From JBJXFY01 sp046155815 (GTDB taxonomy: Bacteria > Verrucomicrobiota > Verrucomicrobiia > Limisphaerales > CAIMTB01), in the NCBI GenBank assembly GCA_046155815.1, contig JBJXFY010000268.1, positions 1 to 19,650 on the forward strand: a stretch of DNA of 19,650 nucleotides, read 5' to 3'. The notes below the pieces were generated by a model that was given only the letters and a program-made list of their open reading frames with translations, was not told where the DNA came from and made no database searches. Of the stretch, positions 7,175 to 16,488 are shown in pieces. A program made the position numbers and the translations under genes. Position 1 is the first letter of the stretch. Each line of letters opens with the position of its first letter.

Positions 7175-7437
7175 GCACCCCGGCGTTCAACCTCGTCATC
7201 CTCAACCCGCTCCCGGATCAGGGCCGCCACCGCCGAGTCGCCGCTTGATCGCGAACGCCGGCCGAGTTCACGGACCTGCCGCAACAGCTGCGTCCGGTCC
7301 GGCTGCACCGTGACGATAAGCTGCCGCGGGCGTGACCCAAGCTGCCAGCACAGCCTGGCACCGGGCTCCAGCCCCAGCTTTTGAACGAGGGCCGCGGGCA
7401 CGGTGACCTGGTTTTTTCCGGAGAGGATGGCCGTCAT
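7171..7437 (-). CDS. AbrB/MazE-type antitoxin, VapB-like
   Basis: The 88-residue protein begins MTAILSGKNQVTVPAALVQK, the swapped-hairpin AbrB/MazE DNA-binding motif (S-x-K-x-Q-V-T-[VI]-P). The domain covers roughly residues 1-48. The C-terminal part (50-88), charged and rich in Arg and Glu, would be the toxin-binding tail. It lies directly upstream of and overlaps the PIN toxin, so the two form a type II toxin-antitoxin module. By family precedent the antitoxin, alone and with the toxin, would repress its own promoter upstream of 7437; I could not identify an operator palindrome by eye. Confidence 0.87.
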   Translation of the reverse strand: MTAILSGKNQVTVPAALVQKLGLEPGARLCWQLGSRPRQLIVTVQPDRTQLLRQVRELGRRSRSSGDSAVAALIRERVEDDEVERRGA

Positions 7438-7483
7438 AACGCAGCAAGCTTCAGGCCGACGCTGATGTGCTTCAAGACTGGAG

Positions 7484-8335
7484 TCATTGCGGATTCCCCG
7501 CCGTCAGCGGCCAGAACTCCGGCACCAGCCAGACCACCAGCACGAGGCTCAGGAGCGTGAGCGGCGCGCCCACCTTCACGAAGTCGCGGAAGCGGTACTT
7601 GCCGGGGCCGTACACCAGGATGCTCGACGGCTCGAACGGCGTCACAAACGAGAGCGACGCCGCCAGCATGATGCCGATGGCCAGCGTGCGCGGATCAAGC
7701 CCGGCCTGGTTCGCCGTGGTGAGCGCCACCGGCAGCACGACGAGCGCGGCGGCGGCGTTGGACATCGGCTGCGTCAGGAGGATCGTCAGCAGCGCGAACC
7801 CGGCGAGGATGCCGCGCGGGCCAAAGTGGCCCACGGCCCGCACCACGCCGGCGGCCAGCAGGTCCGCCGCGCCGGTCGTGGTCATGGCCGTGCCGAAGGC
7901 GAGCATCGCGCCGATGAGCACGAGCAGCCGCCACTCGACCAGCTCGTAGAGCCGCGTCACCGGCACGCAGCCGGCCAGCACGACGCCGAGCGCGCCCAGC
8001 AGGAACGCCACCGGCATGGCCACGATCCCCACGCCTCCGAGGGCCAGCGCGCCGGCGAAGAGGCCCACCGCCCGGCGCGCGGGCCGGGCATCCCGCCGGG
8101 CCGCGCCCCGCAGGGAAAGCAGCGCCAGCTCGCGCCGTTCATTGACCGCGGCCATCGCCTCCGGCCGTCCCTGCACCAGCAGCAGGTTGCCGGCCTTGAA
8201 GCGGATGGACGAAAGCTTGTCGCGCAGGGCGCGCCCCCGCCGGAAAAGCGCCAGCACCGTCAGGCCGAAATCCTGCTGGAACCGCGCCTCCTTGAGCGTG
8301 CGGTCAATCAGCGGCGACTGCGGGCTGACCACCAC
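7484..8335 (-). CDS. SLC13-type permease, C-terminal part (after frameshift)
   Basis: This is the second half of a transporter whose first half lies in another frame (8308-9300). It contains the second TrkA-C (RCK_C) domain, then about five or six membrane segments. Typical C-half motifs of SLC13/DASS-like permeases are visible: LLTQPMSNAAAALVVLPVAL, and LSFVTPFEPSSILVYGPG followed by KYRFRDFVKVG. The homologous reading continues upstream of the nominal GTG start at 8333-8335 (EIRGDLKLGDADL, then GGQEIAEVV) to about 8401, so the GTG is not a natural start. The split is a one-base disruption near 8402-8406. The product alone would lack half of the transport core. Confidence 0.8.
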   Translation of the reverse strand: MVVSPQSPLIDRTLKEARFQQDFGLTVLALFRRGRALRDKLSSIRFKAGNLLLVQGRPEAMAAVNERRELALLSLRGAARRDARPARRAVGLFAGALALGGVGIVAMPVAFLLGALGVVLAGCVPVTRLYELVEWRLLVLIGAMLAFGTAMTTTGAADLLAAGVVRAVGHFGPRGILAGFALLTILLTQPMSNAAAALVVLPVALTTANQAGLDPRTLAIGIMLAASLSFVTPFEPSSILVYGPGKYRFRDFVKVGAPLTLLSLVLVVWLVPEFWPLTAGNPQ

Positions 8336-9300
8336 CTCGGCGATCTCCTGTCCGCCGGCCCGGAGGTCCGCGTCGCCCAGCTTGAGGTCGCCGCGGATCT
8401 CGTGCCTTCGGTCTGCTTCACCTTCATCAGCGCGGCCACGTCCCCGCGCACGAGCAGCAGATCCTTGGTCTCGAGCCGGGTGTCCGCGTCCGGCACGAGC
8501 GCGCGCCCGCGGCGGATGATCTTCAGGATGCGGAACTCCATGCGGGCGAGGTCCGACTCGGCGACGGCCTGCCCCACGAGCCGTGAGCCGGGCATGACGA
8601 CGATCTCGCTGAGGTAGTCGCGGATGTCGTAGGCGTCGGCGAGGCTCCCGGGGGCGGGCCGGGGAAGCAGCGCACGTCCGACGGTCCCCAGCAGCAGCAT
8701 GCCGGAGGCGACGAGGATCAGCCCCACGGGCGTGATCTCAAAGAGGCCGATGGGTGCCAGCCCGGCCTGCTGCGCGATGAAGCCGCTGACGGCGAGGTTC
8801 GTGGAGGTGCCGATGAGCGTACAGGTGCCGCCCAGGATCGAGGCGAAGGCGATGGGCATCAGGAGCCGCGACGGGCTCAGGCCGGCCTTCAGCGCGAGGC
8901 CGACGGTGAGGGGCGTGAGCATGGCCGTGACGGTGGTGTTGTTCATCACCGCGGAGAGCGCGGCGGCCAGCGCCATGAGGCCAAGCGTGAGGGCCAGTTC
9001 CCCCTGCCCGAGCCGGCGCACGACCCAGGCGCCCAGGACATCCAGCACGCCCGTGGCCTGCAAGGCGCCGCCCAGCACGAACACCGAGGCCAGCGTGATG
9101 ATGACCGGCGACCCGAAGCCGGCGAAGGCCTGCTCCGGCGTGAGGATGCGCGCGAGGATCAGCGCGGCCACGCCGAGCAGCGCGGCGAGGTCCACGCGCG
9201 GCTTCTCGCGCGCGAACATCGTCACCACCACGGCGAGCAGCGCGAGGACGAACCACGCCTGCCAGCCGGGCGCGTTCATGTTGGCCAGCATCCCGGACAT
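8308..9300 (-). CDS. SLC13-type permease, N-terminal part (frameshifted)
   Basis: From ATG at 9300-9298 the protein runs MSGMLANMNAPGWQAWFVLA into alternating membrane segments, the DASS-like signature MNNTTVTAMLTPLT (about residue 120) and IGTSTNLAVSGF (about 163), then a first TrkA-C domain (about 230-297). These are features of SLC13-like divalent anion:Na+ symporters (sulfate, di- or tricarboxylates) with two cytoplasmic RCK_C domains between the transport halves. After KVKQTEG (about residue 299) the frame loses similarity and reads Ser/Arg-rich shadow sequence, while the true continuation is in the frame ending at 7484. Together the two make a roughly 600-residue permease. An upstream start at 9402 is open, but its first 34 residues look non-coding. 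Whether the frameshift is a real mutation or a sequence error cannot be told here. Confidence 0.8.
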   Translation of the reverse strand: MSGMLANMNAPGWQAWFVLALLAVVVTMFAREKPRVDLAALLGVAALILARILTPEQAFAGFGSPVIITLASVFVLGGALQATGVLDVLGAWVVRRLGQGELALTLGLMALAAALSAVMNNTTVTAMLTPLTVGLALKAGLSPSRLLMPIAFASILGGTCTLIGTSTNLAVSGFIAQQAGLAPIGLFEITPVGLILVASGMLLLGTVGRALLPRPAPGSLADAYDIRDYLSEIVVMPGSRLVGQAVAESDLARMEFRILKIIRRGRALVPDADTRLETKDLLLVRGDVAALMKVKQTEGTRSAATSSWATRTSGPADRRSPRWWSARSRR

Positions 9301-9424
9301 GTCTGCCCGGCCAGCGTGAAGGACGGGGCGGAAGGGGCAAGCGCGGGACGGGCGGCGAAGGAAAAATGCGAGATGGAAAATGACCTCGCGGAGCCGCGTC
9401 ACTCCGCACCGGCCTGCCGCACCT

Positions 9425-12052
9425 TCAGCGCGCGACTTGGAAGAAGCCCTGTGCGCCGTTCGCCGGCATGATGGCTTCGGTTTCCGGGAAACGGCCCGTG
9501 ACTGTCTCCAAGCCGCCCAGGCTGCCGACCGTGCCGCCGCCGTGGACGCGGTTCGTCTCCCCTTCGCGCGCGGGCCACGTCAGGCGCCAGCGCGTGGCGT
9601 CGTGGCGGGCGATCTCCAGCCCGAAGGGCCGGTCGGCCTGCGTCGGGTCGGTCCCCACCACCTGCTCGCGCGCGTTCCACGAGCCGTCGCCGTCCGGGTC
9701 GTCGCGCGGGCCACGGGCCAGGCCGCCTAACCAGCGCCGCTCCCACGCGTCATCCAGCCCGTCGCGGTCGGCGTCCTCGATGGCCACGCCGCGCAGGCGC
9801 AGTTCCACCTCGAGCACGGCGCCGGTGAAGCCCTGGTCTTCATCCAGGAAATGCACCGTCCAAGGGCCGGCGGACCCCTCGTAGAAATGCTGCGTGGACC
9901 AGTAGGTCCAGTCCTCCGGGCCGGCCTCGAAATCGTTTCCCAGGGTCTGGAGCACGCTGCGCGTGCCGGCGGGCGAGGTCAGCACGATGCGCAGGTCGCC
10001 TCGCCGAGTGTGCGTGGTGCGGACCCGCACGCCGACGTGTTCGAGGGCGAGCGTGTCGGTGACCTCGAGGGGCACGCCGGCGGCCGTCACTTCGAGCTGG
10101 GCGGTGACCGGCACCCCGTTCGTCAGGCGGGCGAGCAGCGCGCGGCCGTCGTTCTCGCTGATGAGCACGGCGGGGATGGGCGTCCAGTCCGTGCCTCCGG
10201 GCACGAGCAGGGCGTTGCCGTCGCGGTTGTTGAAGATGATCGCGGCCTCCGCGCCGGCGGCGGCGGCATTCTCGATCTTCTCCCAGAAGAAATTGTCGCC
10301 GCGCTCGATCAGGGCCACACGCCCGCGCAGGTCCTGGGCCGGACGCACCGGAGCGCGGCCGATGTAGGCCAGCGGCAGCGCCTCCGTGGTAGCCTCCGCG
10401 TGCGTCCCGAGGGCGGGCTGGCAGCGTAGTCGCTGCGGCGGGCCGCCCCCCGTCGAAACCAAGACCCGCAGGCCGTCATCCGGAATGGCCCGCTCAACGG
10501 TGCTGGAATAGCTGAGTTCGGTGAGTGCGGGGCGGTTGCTCCAGCGGCGGGCGAGGTCCACCACCTGCCACGCGTCCGGGACACCGAAGCCCACGTTGTG
10601 GCTGACGAGGTAGCCGGCACTGTTGGTGGCGCGGCTGGGATCCTTCCCGTTCCAGTGATGGGCGGAATGGAGCAGCACCTGCTGCACGTCGCGCACGGTG
10701 AGCGCGGGGTTCACCGCCAGCGCGAGCGACACCGTCCCGGCAATGATCGGCGCCGAGCCGGACGTGCCGGCGAAGCCGACGCTGCCAAAGCCGTAGTCCG
10801 CCCGATCGTCCGCGAAGCCGATCTGGTTGTAGCCCGCGCTGCTGCCGGCACGGTCGGTGGTGTAGAGATTCACGGTGCGGGAGAACTGGTCGAGCTGGTC
10901 GCCGCTGGGCGCGCCAACCAGGAGGCACGCGCCGGGACTGCTGTAGGAGGCGGCGCGGCCGTCGGTGCGCACGGCAGCCACGGCAATGACGAGGGGGTCG
11001 TTCGGGTAGGCGTCGTAGTTCACGTTGCCGGCGCCGTCGCGGCTGTTGCCGCCGGAACGGACCATCACGGTGCCGAGCCCGCCGCGGCCTTCCGTGACGG
11101 CGCGGGTGACGGCCTCGCGCTCCAGCAGGCTCGGTTCACCCAGTTCCAGGCCGCTGTTGCCCCAGGAATGGTTCTGCACGCCGACCGTCTCCATCCGGTA
11201 CGTGAACGCGTCCGCGAGCGCGTCGTCCGGCGCGATGTCCTCGATCGCGTCGAAGATGGCCCAGCTTGCGATGTGCGCCTCCCCGGCCACACCGGAAGTG
11301 CCGCGGCCGTTGGCTCCCCGGGCGGCGGCGAGGCCGGCGACGGCGGTCGCGTGGTTGCCGTACACGCGCGACGCGGCGATGCCGGTGGTGAAGTCGAAGT
11401 GCGGAGCGCCCGCCGCGTTCTCCTTCAGGTCCGGGTGGTTCACCTCGAAGCCGTCATCCACGATGGCGATGGTGACACCGGCCCCGCAGGTGAGCGCCCA
11501 GGCGGCGCGGGCGTTCACGTCCACACCGGCGCGGCGACCTCCGCCGTCCCGGTTGTCCAGGTGCCAGACCTCGTCGAAGTAGCTGTCGCTGGGCGCGGCG
11601 GTCCACGGCGAGTGCTTCACGCGGTGGCGACGCATGACGGGCACCGCGGCCTCAACGCCAGGTTCGGCCGCCAGCGCCGCCGAGGCTTCCACGGCGGCGC
11701 GCGCATCGGCGGCCTGAAGCAGGAACGTTCCCTGGCCGGCTTGGCGCAGCACCGTGGCCCCGTGCTTGAGCGCAAGGCCGGCGGCGCGGGCGGGATCCTT
11801 GAGCTTCAGCACCACCCGGCTGCCGAGCCAGACGGCGTTGGTCCGGCCCGACACCGGCAAGGCGCGCAGCCACTGCGGGCGGGCGGCGGCCGCCAGCCGC
11901 GGCGATGCGACCGCCTCGTCGGCGACCCGGTAGCCACGCAGCCCGGGCTCGCGGAAGAACACCGCGTCACCCGCTTCCTGCGAATGCGCCCACGCCAGGC
12001 CGGCGAAAGCCAAACCGCCGGCCAGGAGCGCCTTCAGACGACTGCGCAACAT
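9425..12052 (-). CDS. Secreted kexin-like S8 protease with PA and P domains
   Basis: The 875-residue protein starts at ATG 12052; MLRSRLKALLAGGLAFAGLA is the signal peptide, and an upstream in-frame ATG (12178) would hide it. The catalytic set of a subtilisin/kexin protease is complete: Asp199 in AIVDDGFEVNHPDL, His234 in YGNHATAVAG, oxyanion Asn336 in RSGGNS, and Ser431 in FAGTSGSAPIIAG. A protease-associated (PA) domain follows at about 540-655 (LRGRVALIERGDNFFWEKI, AEAAIIFNN). A proprotein-convertase P domain comes next, at about 665-755 (LEHVGVRV, TRRGDLRIVLTSPAGTRS). Then a calcium-loop repeat DADRDGLDDAWE (760-771) and DPDGDG (785-790) lead to a C-terminal domain ending GFFQVAR. Residues about 25-150 probably form the propeptide. 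It would act outside the cell or in the periplasm. It follows the Gly-rich protein gene on the same strand after about 200 bp. Confidence 0.92.
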   Translation of the reverse strand: MLRSRLKALLAGGLAFAGLAWAHSQEAGDAVFFREPGLRGYRVADEAVASPRLAAAARPQWLRALPVSGRTNAVWLGSRVVLKLKDPARAAGLALKHGATVLRQAGQGTFLLQAADARAAVEASAALAAEPGVEAAVPVMRRHRVKHSPWTAAPSDSYFDEVWHLDNRDGGGRRAGVDVNARAAWALTCGAGVTIAIVDDGFEVNHPDLKENAAGAPHFDFTTGIAASRVYGNHATAVAGLAAARGANGRGTSGVAGEAHIASWAIFDAIEDIAPDDALADAFTYRMETVGVQNHSWGNSGLELGEPSLLEREAVTRAVTEGRGGLGTVMVRSGGNSRDGAGNVNYDAYPNDPLVIAVAAVRTDGRAASYSSPGACLLVGAPSGDQLDQFSRTVNLYTTDRAGSSAGYNQIGFADDRADYGFGSVGFAGTSGSAPIIAGTVSLALAVNPALTVRDVQQVLLHSAHHWNGKDPSRATNSAGYLVSHNVGFGVPDAWQVVDLARRWSNRPALTELSYSSTVERAIPDDGLRVLVSTGGGPPQRLRCQPALGTHAEATTEALPLAYIGRAPVRPAQDLRGRVALIERGDNFFWEKIENAAAAGAEAAIIFNNRDGNALLVPGGTDWTPIPAVLISENDGRALLARLTNGVPVTAQLEVTAAGVPLEVTDTLALEHVGVRVRTTHTRRGDLRIVLTSPAGTRSVLQTLGNDFEAGPEDWTYWSTQHFYEGSAGPWTVHFLDEDQGFTGAVLEVELRLRGVAIEDADRDGLDDAWERRWLGGLARGPRDDPDGDGSWNAREQVVGTDPTQADRPFGLEIARHDATRWRLTWPAREGETNRVHGGGTVGSLGGLETVTGRFPETEAIMPANGAQGFFQVAR

Positions 12053-12255
12053 GCCGGGCACCGTATCACACTTGGCCCATCCGGCCAGAACCGGCGGTGG
12101 AGGCGGCTCCTCGACGCCAGCAGTGTTCGCGGGAGTTTCGGCCCACGCGCCAAGGCGGAGTCCTAATCTTCGTCGCAATCTTCATCCACCAGTCCGATCA
12201 AGATGACGATGAAGAACAAGATTGAGAACGGGATCAGGACCGCCGGACGGCACGG

Positions 12256-13668
12256 TCACTGCCCCGGCACCGGGGCCGGGGCCTGTCCGCCGCGGCCACG
12301 GCCGGCGCGGCCTTGGGCGTCCTGGAACAGTTCGCGCATCACCTCGCGCGGATTTGTTGCAGGCTCACCGGCGGCCTGCGCCGCGAGGCCCTGCGCGGCG
12401 ACGACGAGCGAGCGGCTGAGGCGCTCGTCGGTAAACTGGCCCTGCAGCGACTGCACGAACTGGAGCTTGAGCTGGGCCTGGGCCGGGTCCACCGGGGCTG
12501 CGTCGTCGCCGCCGCCGGGGCCTCCACGGAAGCGGTCACCGTACACCAGGCCCTGCACCATCATCGCGCGCAGGCCGGCGTTCACGGAATCGTTATTGAG
12601 CGTGGTCTTGAACATGTCGTTGGCCAGCGCGTTGCCGCCGACATAGGGGAGGGCGGACTGCATCAGCGGGGCCTTTTCCGCGAGGTTGGTGACGCGCACG
12701 TCCTTGTAGGCCTGATACAGCGCCGGCAGGGCCTGGTCCTTGAGGGTCTGCGTGAGGTAGCGGAGCGCGGAGGCGTCCACCCTCCCTTCACCGGTCACCA
12801 GAAGCTGGGCGGCCGTGCCGGCGAACGAGGTGTCGCCGTTGCGGGTCAGCAGGTCGAAGAGGTAGGCGCGCGCGCTTTCGTCGAGGCGCGAGGGATCGTC
12901 AATCGCGGGCGGATTGGTGAGCAACTCGCGCGCGGCGGCGAGCGTGGCGTTCGTGTGCTTTCCGGGGGCCATCTCCTCGAGCACACGGGCGAGATAGGCG
13001 ACCTCGACGCCGCGGCCGGTGGACTGAAGCGTCTCGACCAGCACCACCTCCGCGTCCGCGCCGCCGATCTGCTGGAGCACCTCGAACAGGCCGAGTCGCA
13101 GCGACGGCGGGGAATTGAAGTCCAGCCTCGGCGCGCCGCCGCCGGAACCGCCGCCGAACAGGCCGGCCCCAAAACCGCCTCCGGGGCCGCGGCCGCCCCG
13201 ATCGCGGTTGTTTTCACCCCGTGCCTGTCCGTTCGTCTCGCCGCCGCCACGCCCGCCCTCCTCACGGCGGGAGAGGAACTCCACGTCCTCGTTCCGTCGG
13301 AGAAACATGGCGATCACCGGCACGGCTGGCTGGCCGACGTCCACGAGCGACTCGAGATAATGAATCACCCTCCGGGTGGTCCGCCGGCGGTCGCCCTCGG
13401 GACGGATTTCGACCAGCTTCGCGAGCAGCGCCGCCGGATCCGGTCCCACGGTCACCGGCACCTCCACGGTGGTGGTGACTTCGCGGGTCTCGGAAGGGCG
13501 TGCCGTGCCGACACGCTGGGCTGCGAGGGATGCCTTCTCGCGCTCCCACCCGGCCGCCAGCTCGGCCCGCTGCCGCGCCAGCGTGGCCTGGTGGTTCCGC
13601 GCGACGAAGGTGTACGTCGCGGCCGACGCGCCGGCCGCAGCCAGCAGGAGGATGGCGAAACGCTTCAT
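12256..13668 (-). CDS. Exported Gly-rich helical protein of unknown function
   Basis: I do not recognise a named family. The 470-residue protein starts at ATG 13668, chosen for the signal or membrane anchor MKRFAILLLAAAGASAATYT; a longer in-frame start at 13728 is possible. After the anchor come a short charged coiled-coil-like stretch (25-55), a Pro/Val segment, then two helical regions (about 78-135 and 185-440) that look like HEAT-type or other alpha-solenoid repeats. Between them lies a Gly/Arg/Asn-rich linker (about 137-180: GGRGGGETNGQ, GGGFGAGLFGGGSGGG). The C-terminus is again Gly/Arg/Pro-rich. This layout suggests a periplasmic scaffold or interaction protein. It lies between the cysteine desulfurase and the protease on the same strand. 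Confidence 0.75.
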   Translation of the reverse strand: MKRFAILLLAAAGASAATYTFVARNHQATLARQRAELAAGWEREKASLAAQRVGTARPSETREVTTTVEVPVTVGPDPAALLAKLVEIRPEGDRRRTTRRVIHYLESLVDVGQPAVPVIAMFLRRNEDVEFLSRREEGGRGGGETNGQARGENNRDRGGRGPGGGFGAGLFGGGSGGGAPRLDFNSPPSLRLGLFEVLQQIGGADAEVVLVETLQSTGRGVEVAYLARVLEEMAPGKHTNATLAAARELLTNPPAIDDPSRLDESARAYLFDLLTRNGDTSFAGTAAQLLVTGEGRVDASALRYLTQTLKDQALPALYQAYKDVRVTNLAEKAPLMQSALPYVGGNALANDMFKTTLNNDSVNAGLRAMMVQGLVYGDRFRGGPGGGDDAAPVDPAQAQLKLQFVQSLQGQFTDERLSRSLVVAAQGLAAQAAGEPATNPREVMRELFQDAQGRAGRGRGGQAPAPVPGQ

Positions 13669-13742
13669 GGCTCTTGCGAAGATAGGGCGGGGTCGCACCT
13701 CCGCACGCCATTGGTGACCAGACGCCACCCGGCCGGGACGAG

Positions 13743-14951
13743 CTACGGTGACCGTGCCACTGCGTCCGCGCGTGCCGGCCGGCGCACCGGCTCGTCGGGC
13801 GGCGCGAGGTCGCGCAGTCGCTGCACGATGCGCGGCAGCTGCTCCAGCGCGTGGTCCACGTCGGCCTCGGTGTTGTAGATGCCGAGGCTGAAGCGGACGG
13901 AACTCTTGGCCCGGGCGGCGGAGAGGCCCATCGCCGTCAGGACGTGCGAAGGCGTCACCTGCCCCGTGGTGCAGGCGGAGCCGCCCGAGGCGCAGATGCC
14001 GACCTGGTCCAGCATGAGCAGCAGGCCCTCCGCCTCGACGCCCTCGAAGGCGATGTTCGTCGTGTTCGGCAGGCGCTCGGTGCGGTGGCCGTTCAGGCTG
14101 GTGCCGGGAATGCGCCGCAGAATCCCGGCCTCAAGCCGGTCGCGGAGCTGCTTCACCTCCTGGTACGCGGCGAGGAGCCCGCCGGCCGCCAGTTCCGCCG
14201 CGCGGCCGAAGCCCGCGATGTACGGCACGTTCTCCGTGCCGCCCCGCCGGCCGGACTCCTGGCTGCCGCCCACGAGCAACGGCTCAAAGCGCGTCCCGCG
14301 CCGGACGTACAGCGCGCCGACGCCCTTGGGCGCATACAGCTTGTGCGCGGAAAACGACGCGAAATCCACGCCCAGCGCCCGCACGTCGAGGGGGATCTTG
14401 CCCGGCGTCTGCACGGCGTCCGTGTGGCAGAGGACGCCGTGCGCGCGGCAGACGGCGGCGATGTCGTCCACCGGGAAGAGCACGCCCGTCTCGTTGTTGG
14501 CGAGCATCACGGAGACGATGGCCGTGTCATCCCGCAGCGCGGTCTGGAGTTCCCCGAGGTCCAGCGTGCCGTCCGGCTCGACCGGAAGCCACGTCACCTC
14601 CACGCCCTGCTTCTCGAGCTTCTGGCAGTACTTGAGCGTGGCGGAATGCTCGACGCGCGTGGTGACGACGTGCCGCCTCCCCGGCTGCGTCGCGAGCGCG
14701 CTGTGGAGGGCCGCATTCGTCGCCTCCGTGCCGCAGCTCGTGAAGACGATCTCCCGCGCCTCCGCGCCGATCAGCGCGCCGACCGCCGCCCGCGCCGCCT
14801 CGATCGCGTCATGCGCCGCCCGGCCGAAGCGGTACGCGCTGGACGGGTTGCCCCACTGCTCGCGCAGGAACGGCTCCATCGCCGCAAACACCTCCGGGGC
14901 GACCCGGGTGGTGGCGTTGTTGTCGAGATAGCACAGGCGTTCGGCGGACAT
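13743..14951 (-). CDS. nifS: Cysteine desulfurase, NifS/IscS family
   Basis: The 402-residue PLP enzyme is complete. It converts cysteine to alanine and hands the sulfur, as an enzyme persulfide, to Fe-S cluster assembly or thio-modification pathways. Diagnostic positions: YLDNNATT at 8-15, GNPSSAYRFGR at 35-45, PLP-stacking His102 in EHSATLK, Asp178 and Gln181 in CHTDAVQT, Schiff-base Lys204 in SAHKLYAPKG, and the catalytic Cys327 in SGGSACTTG on a group I loop. Length is normal. The last 20 residues are Arg/Pro-rich and look like a non-conserved tail. The opening YLDNNATTRVAPEVF resembles the NifS branch more than E. coli IscS. No iscU, nifU or iscR is adjacent, so the sulfur acceptor cannot be inferred from context; ThiC (from 15335) is Fe-S dependent but lies beyond a sequence junction. 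Confidence 0.95.
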   Translation of the reverse strand: MSAERLCYLDNNATTRVAPEVFAAMEPFLREQWGNPSSAYRFGRAAHDAIEAARAAVGALIGAEAREIVFTSCGTEATNAALHSALATQPGRRHVVTTRVEHSATLKYCQKLEKQGVEVTWLPVEPDGTLDLGELQTALRDDTAIVSVMLANNETGVLFPVDDIAAVCRAHGVLCHTDAVQTPGKIPLDVRALGVDFASFSAHKLYAPKGVGALYVRRGTRFEPLLVGGSQESGRRGGTENVPYIAGFGRAAELAAGGLLAAYQEVKQLRDRLEAGILRRIPGTSLNGHRTERLPNTTNIAFEGVEAEGLLLMLDQVGICASGGSACTTGQVTPSHVLTAMGLSAARAKSSVRFSLGIYNTEADVDHALEQLPRIVQRLRDLAPPDEPVRRPARADAVARSP

Positions 14952-15334
14952 GGCGGCGGCCCGCGGACGGGCGAGAACGGAGTGTTACGGGCCGCGGAAA
15001 AGCCGGGCAAGCGCGCCCCGTGGCCTCCCGTGGCGGCGACGCCCCGTCGCCGCAAGGTGCCCACGGAGCCCCGCCGCGTGGGACGGGCGGCCAGCCCGTC
15101 ATTTCACTGATTCCACGCGGGGCGGCTGCGGTGGCGTGCGATCGTCCTTCCCCCACGGGCTGCGCGCCGCTGCGAGACAGCCGGAGGACCGGCGGGCCGC
15201 CGGGCCAACGGTAGCGCCCGCCTCCGCTTCAGCCCCCTGCCCATAAATGCGTTGCGCCCCTGACTCCCAGCCCCCAGCCCGTCGCGGCCTGGAATCCGCT
15301 TGAGGCCCGGCCGGGAGGCCGCCCAGCCTGCCGC
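14952..15334. other. Non-coding, repeat-rich spacer ending at a sequence junction
   Basis: No reading frame here looks like a real protein; short open frames on both strands are Arg/Pro/Gly/Ala-rich. The stretch holds the hairpin at 15033-15053, a palindrome CCGGCGG-G-CCGCCGG at 15189-15203, and phrases such as AGGCCCGGCCGGGAGGCC near 15303. I looked for a TPP riboswitch or the missing 5' part of thiC and saw neither. ThiC homology starts abruptly at about 15341. Confidence 0.6.
15033..15053. repeat. Perfect 9-bp-stem hairpin
   Basis: GCGGCGACG (15033-15041) and CGTCGCCGC (15045-15053) are perfect inverse complements around a 3-nt CCC loop. It lies about 80 bp upstream of the desulfurase start (14951, minus strand). 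No T-run adjoins it. It may be an extragenic palindromic repeat or an element in the desulfurase leader. Confidence 0.5.
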
Positions 15335-16480
<1,146 letters not shown>

Positions 16481-16488
16481 CCGCGATT

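Noticed and set aside
8302..8410. Programmed ribosomal frameshifting in the permease gene.
   Set aside because: No slippery heptamer or following structure was seen at the switch point, and this family is not known to use recoding; a mutation or sequence error is simpler.
10598..12166. A 522-residue open frame on the plus strand.
   Set aside because: It is antisense to the S8 protease, whose catalytic residues and domains are all present on the minus strand; the plus-strand translation has low complexity (Ala/Gly/Val/His/Arg).
12313..13878. A 521-residue open frame on the plus strand.
   Set aside because: It runs antisense through the Gly-rich protein gene into the desulfurase gene, and its composition is that of a shadow frame.
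13851..15110. A 419-residue open frame on the plus strand.
   Set aside because: It is antisense to the NifS-type desulfurase, which is complete and has all active-site residues.
14952..15334. A TPP riboswitch ahead of thiC.
   Set aside because: The thiC start is missing and the sequence upstream shows no TPP aptamer-like consensus; any riboswitch would have been lost with the 5' part of the gene.
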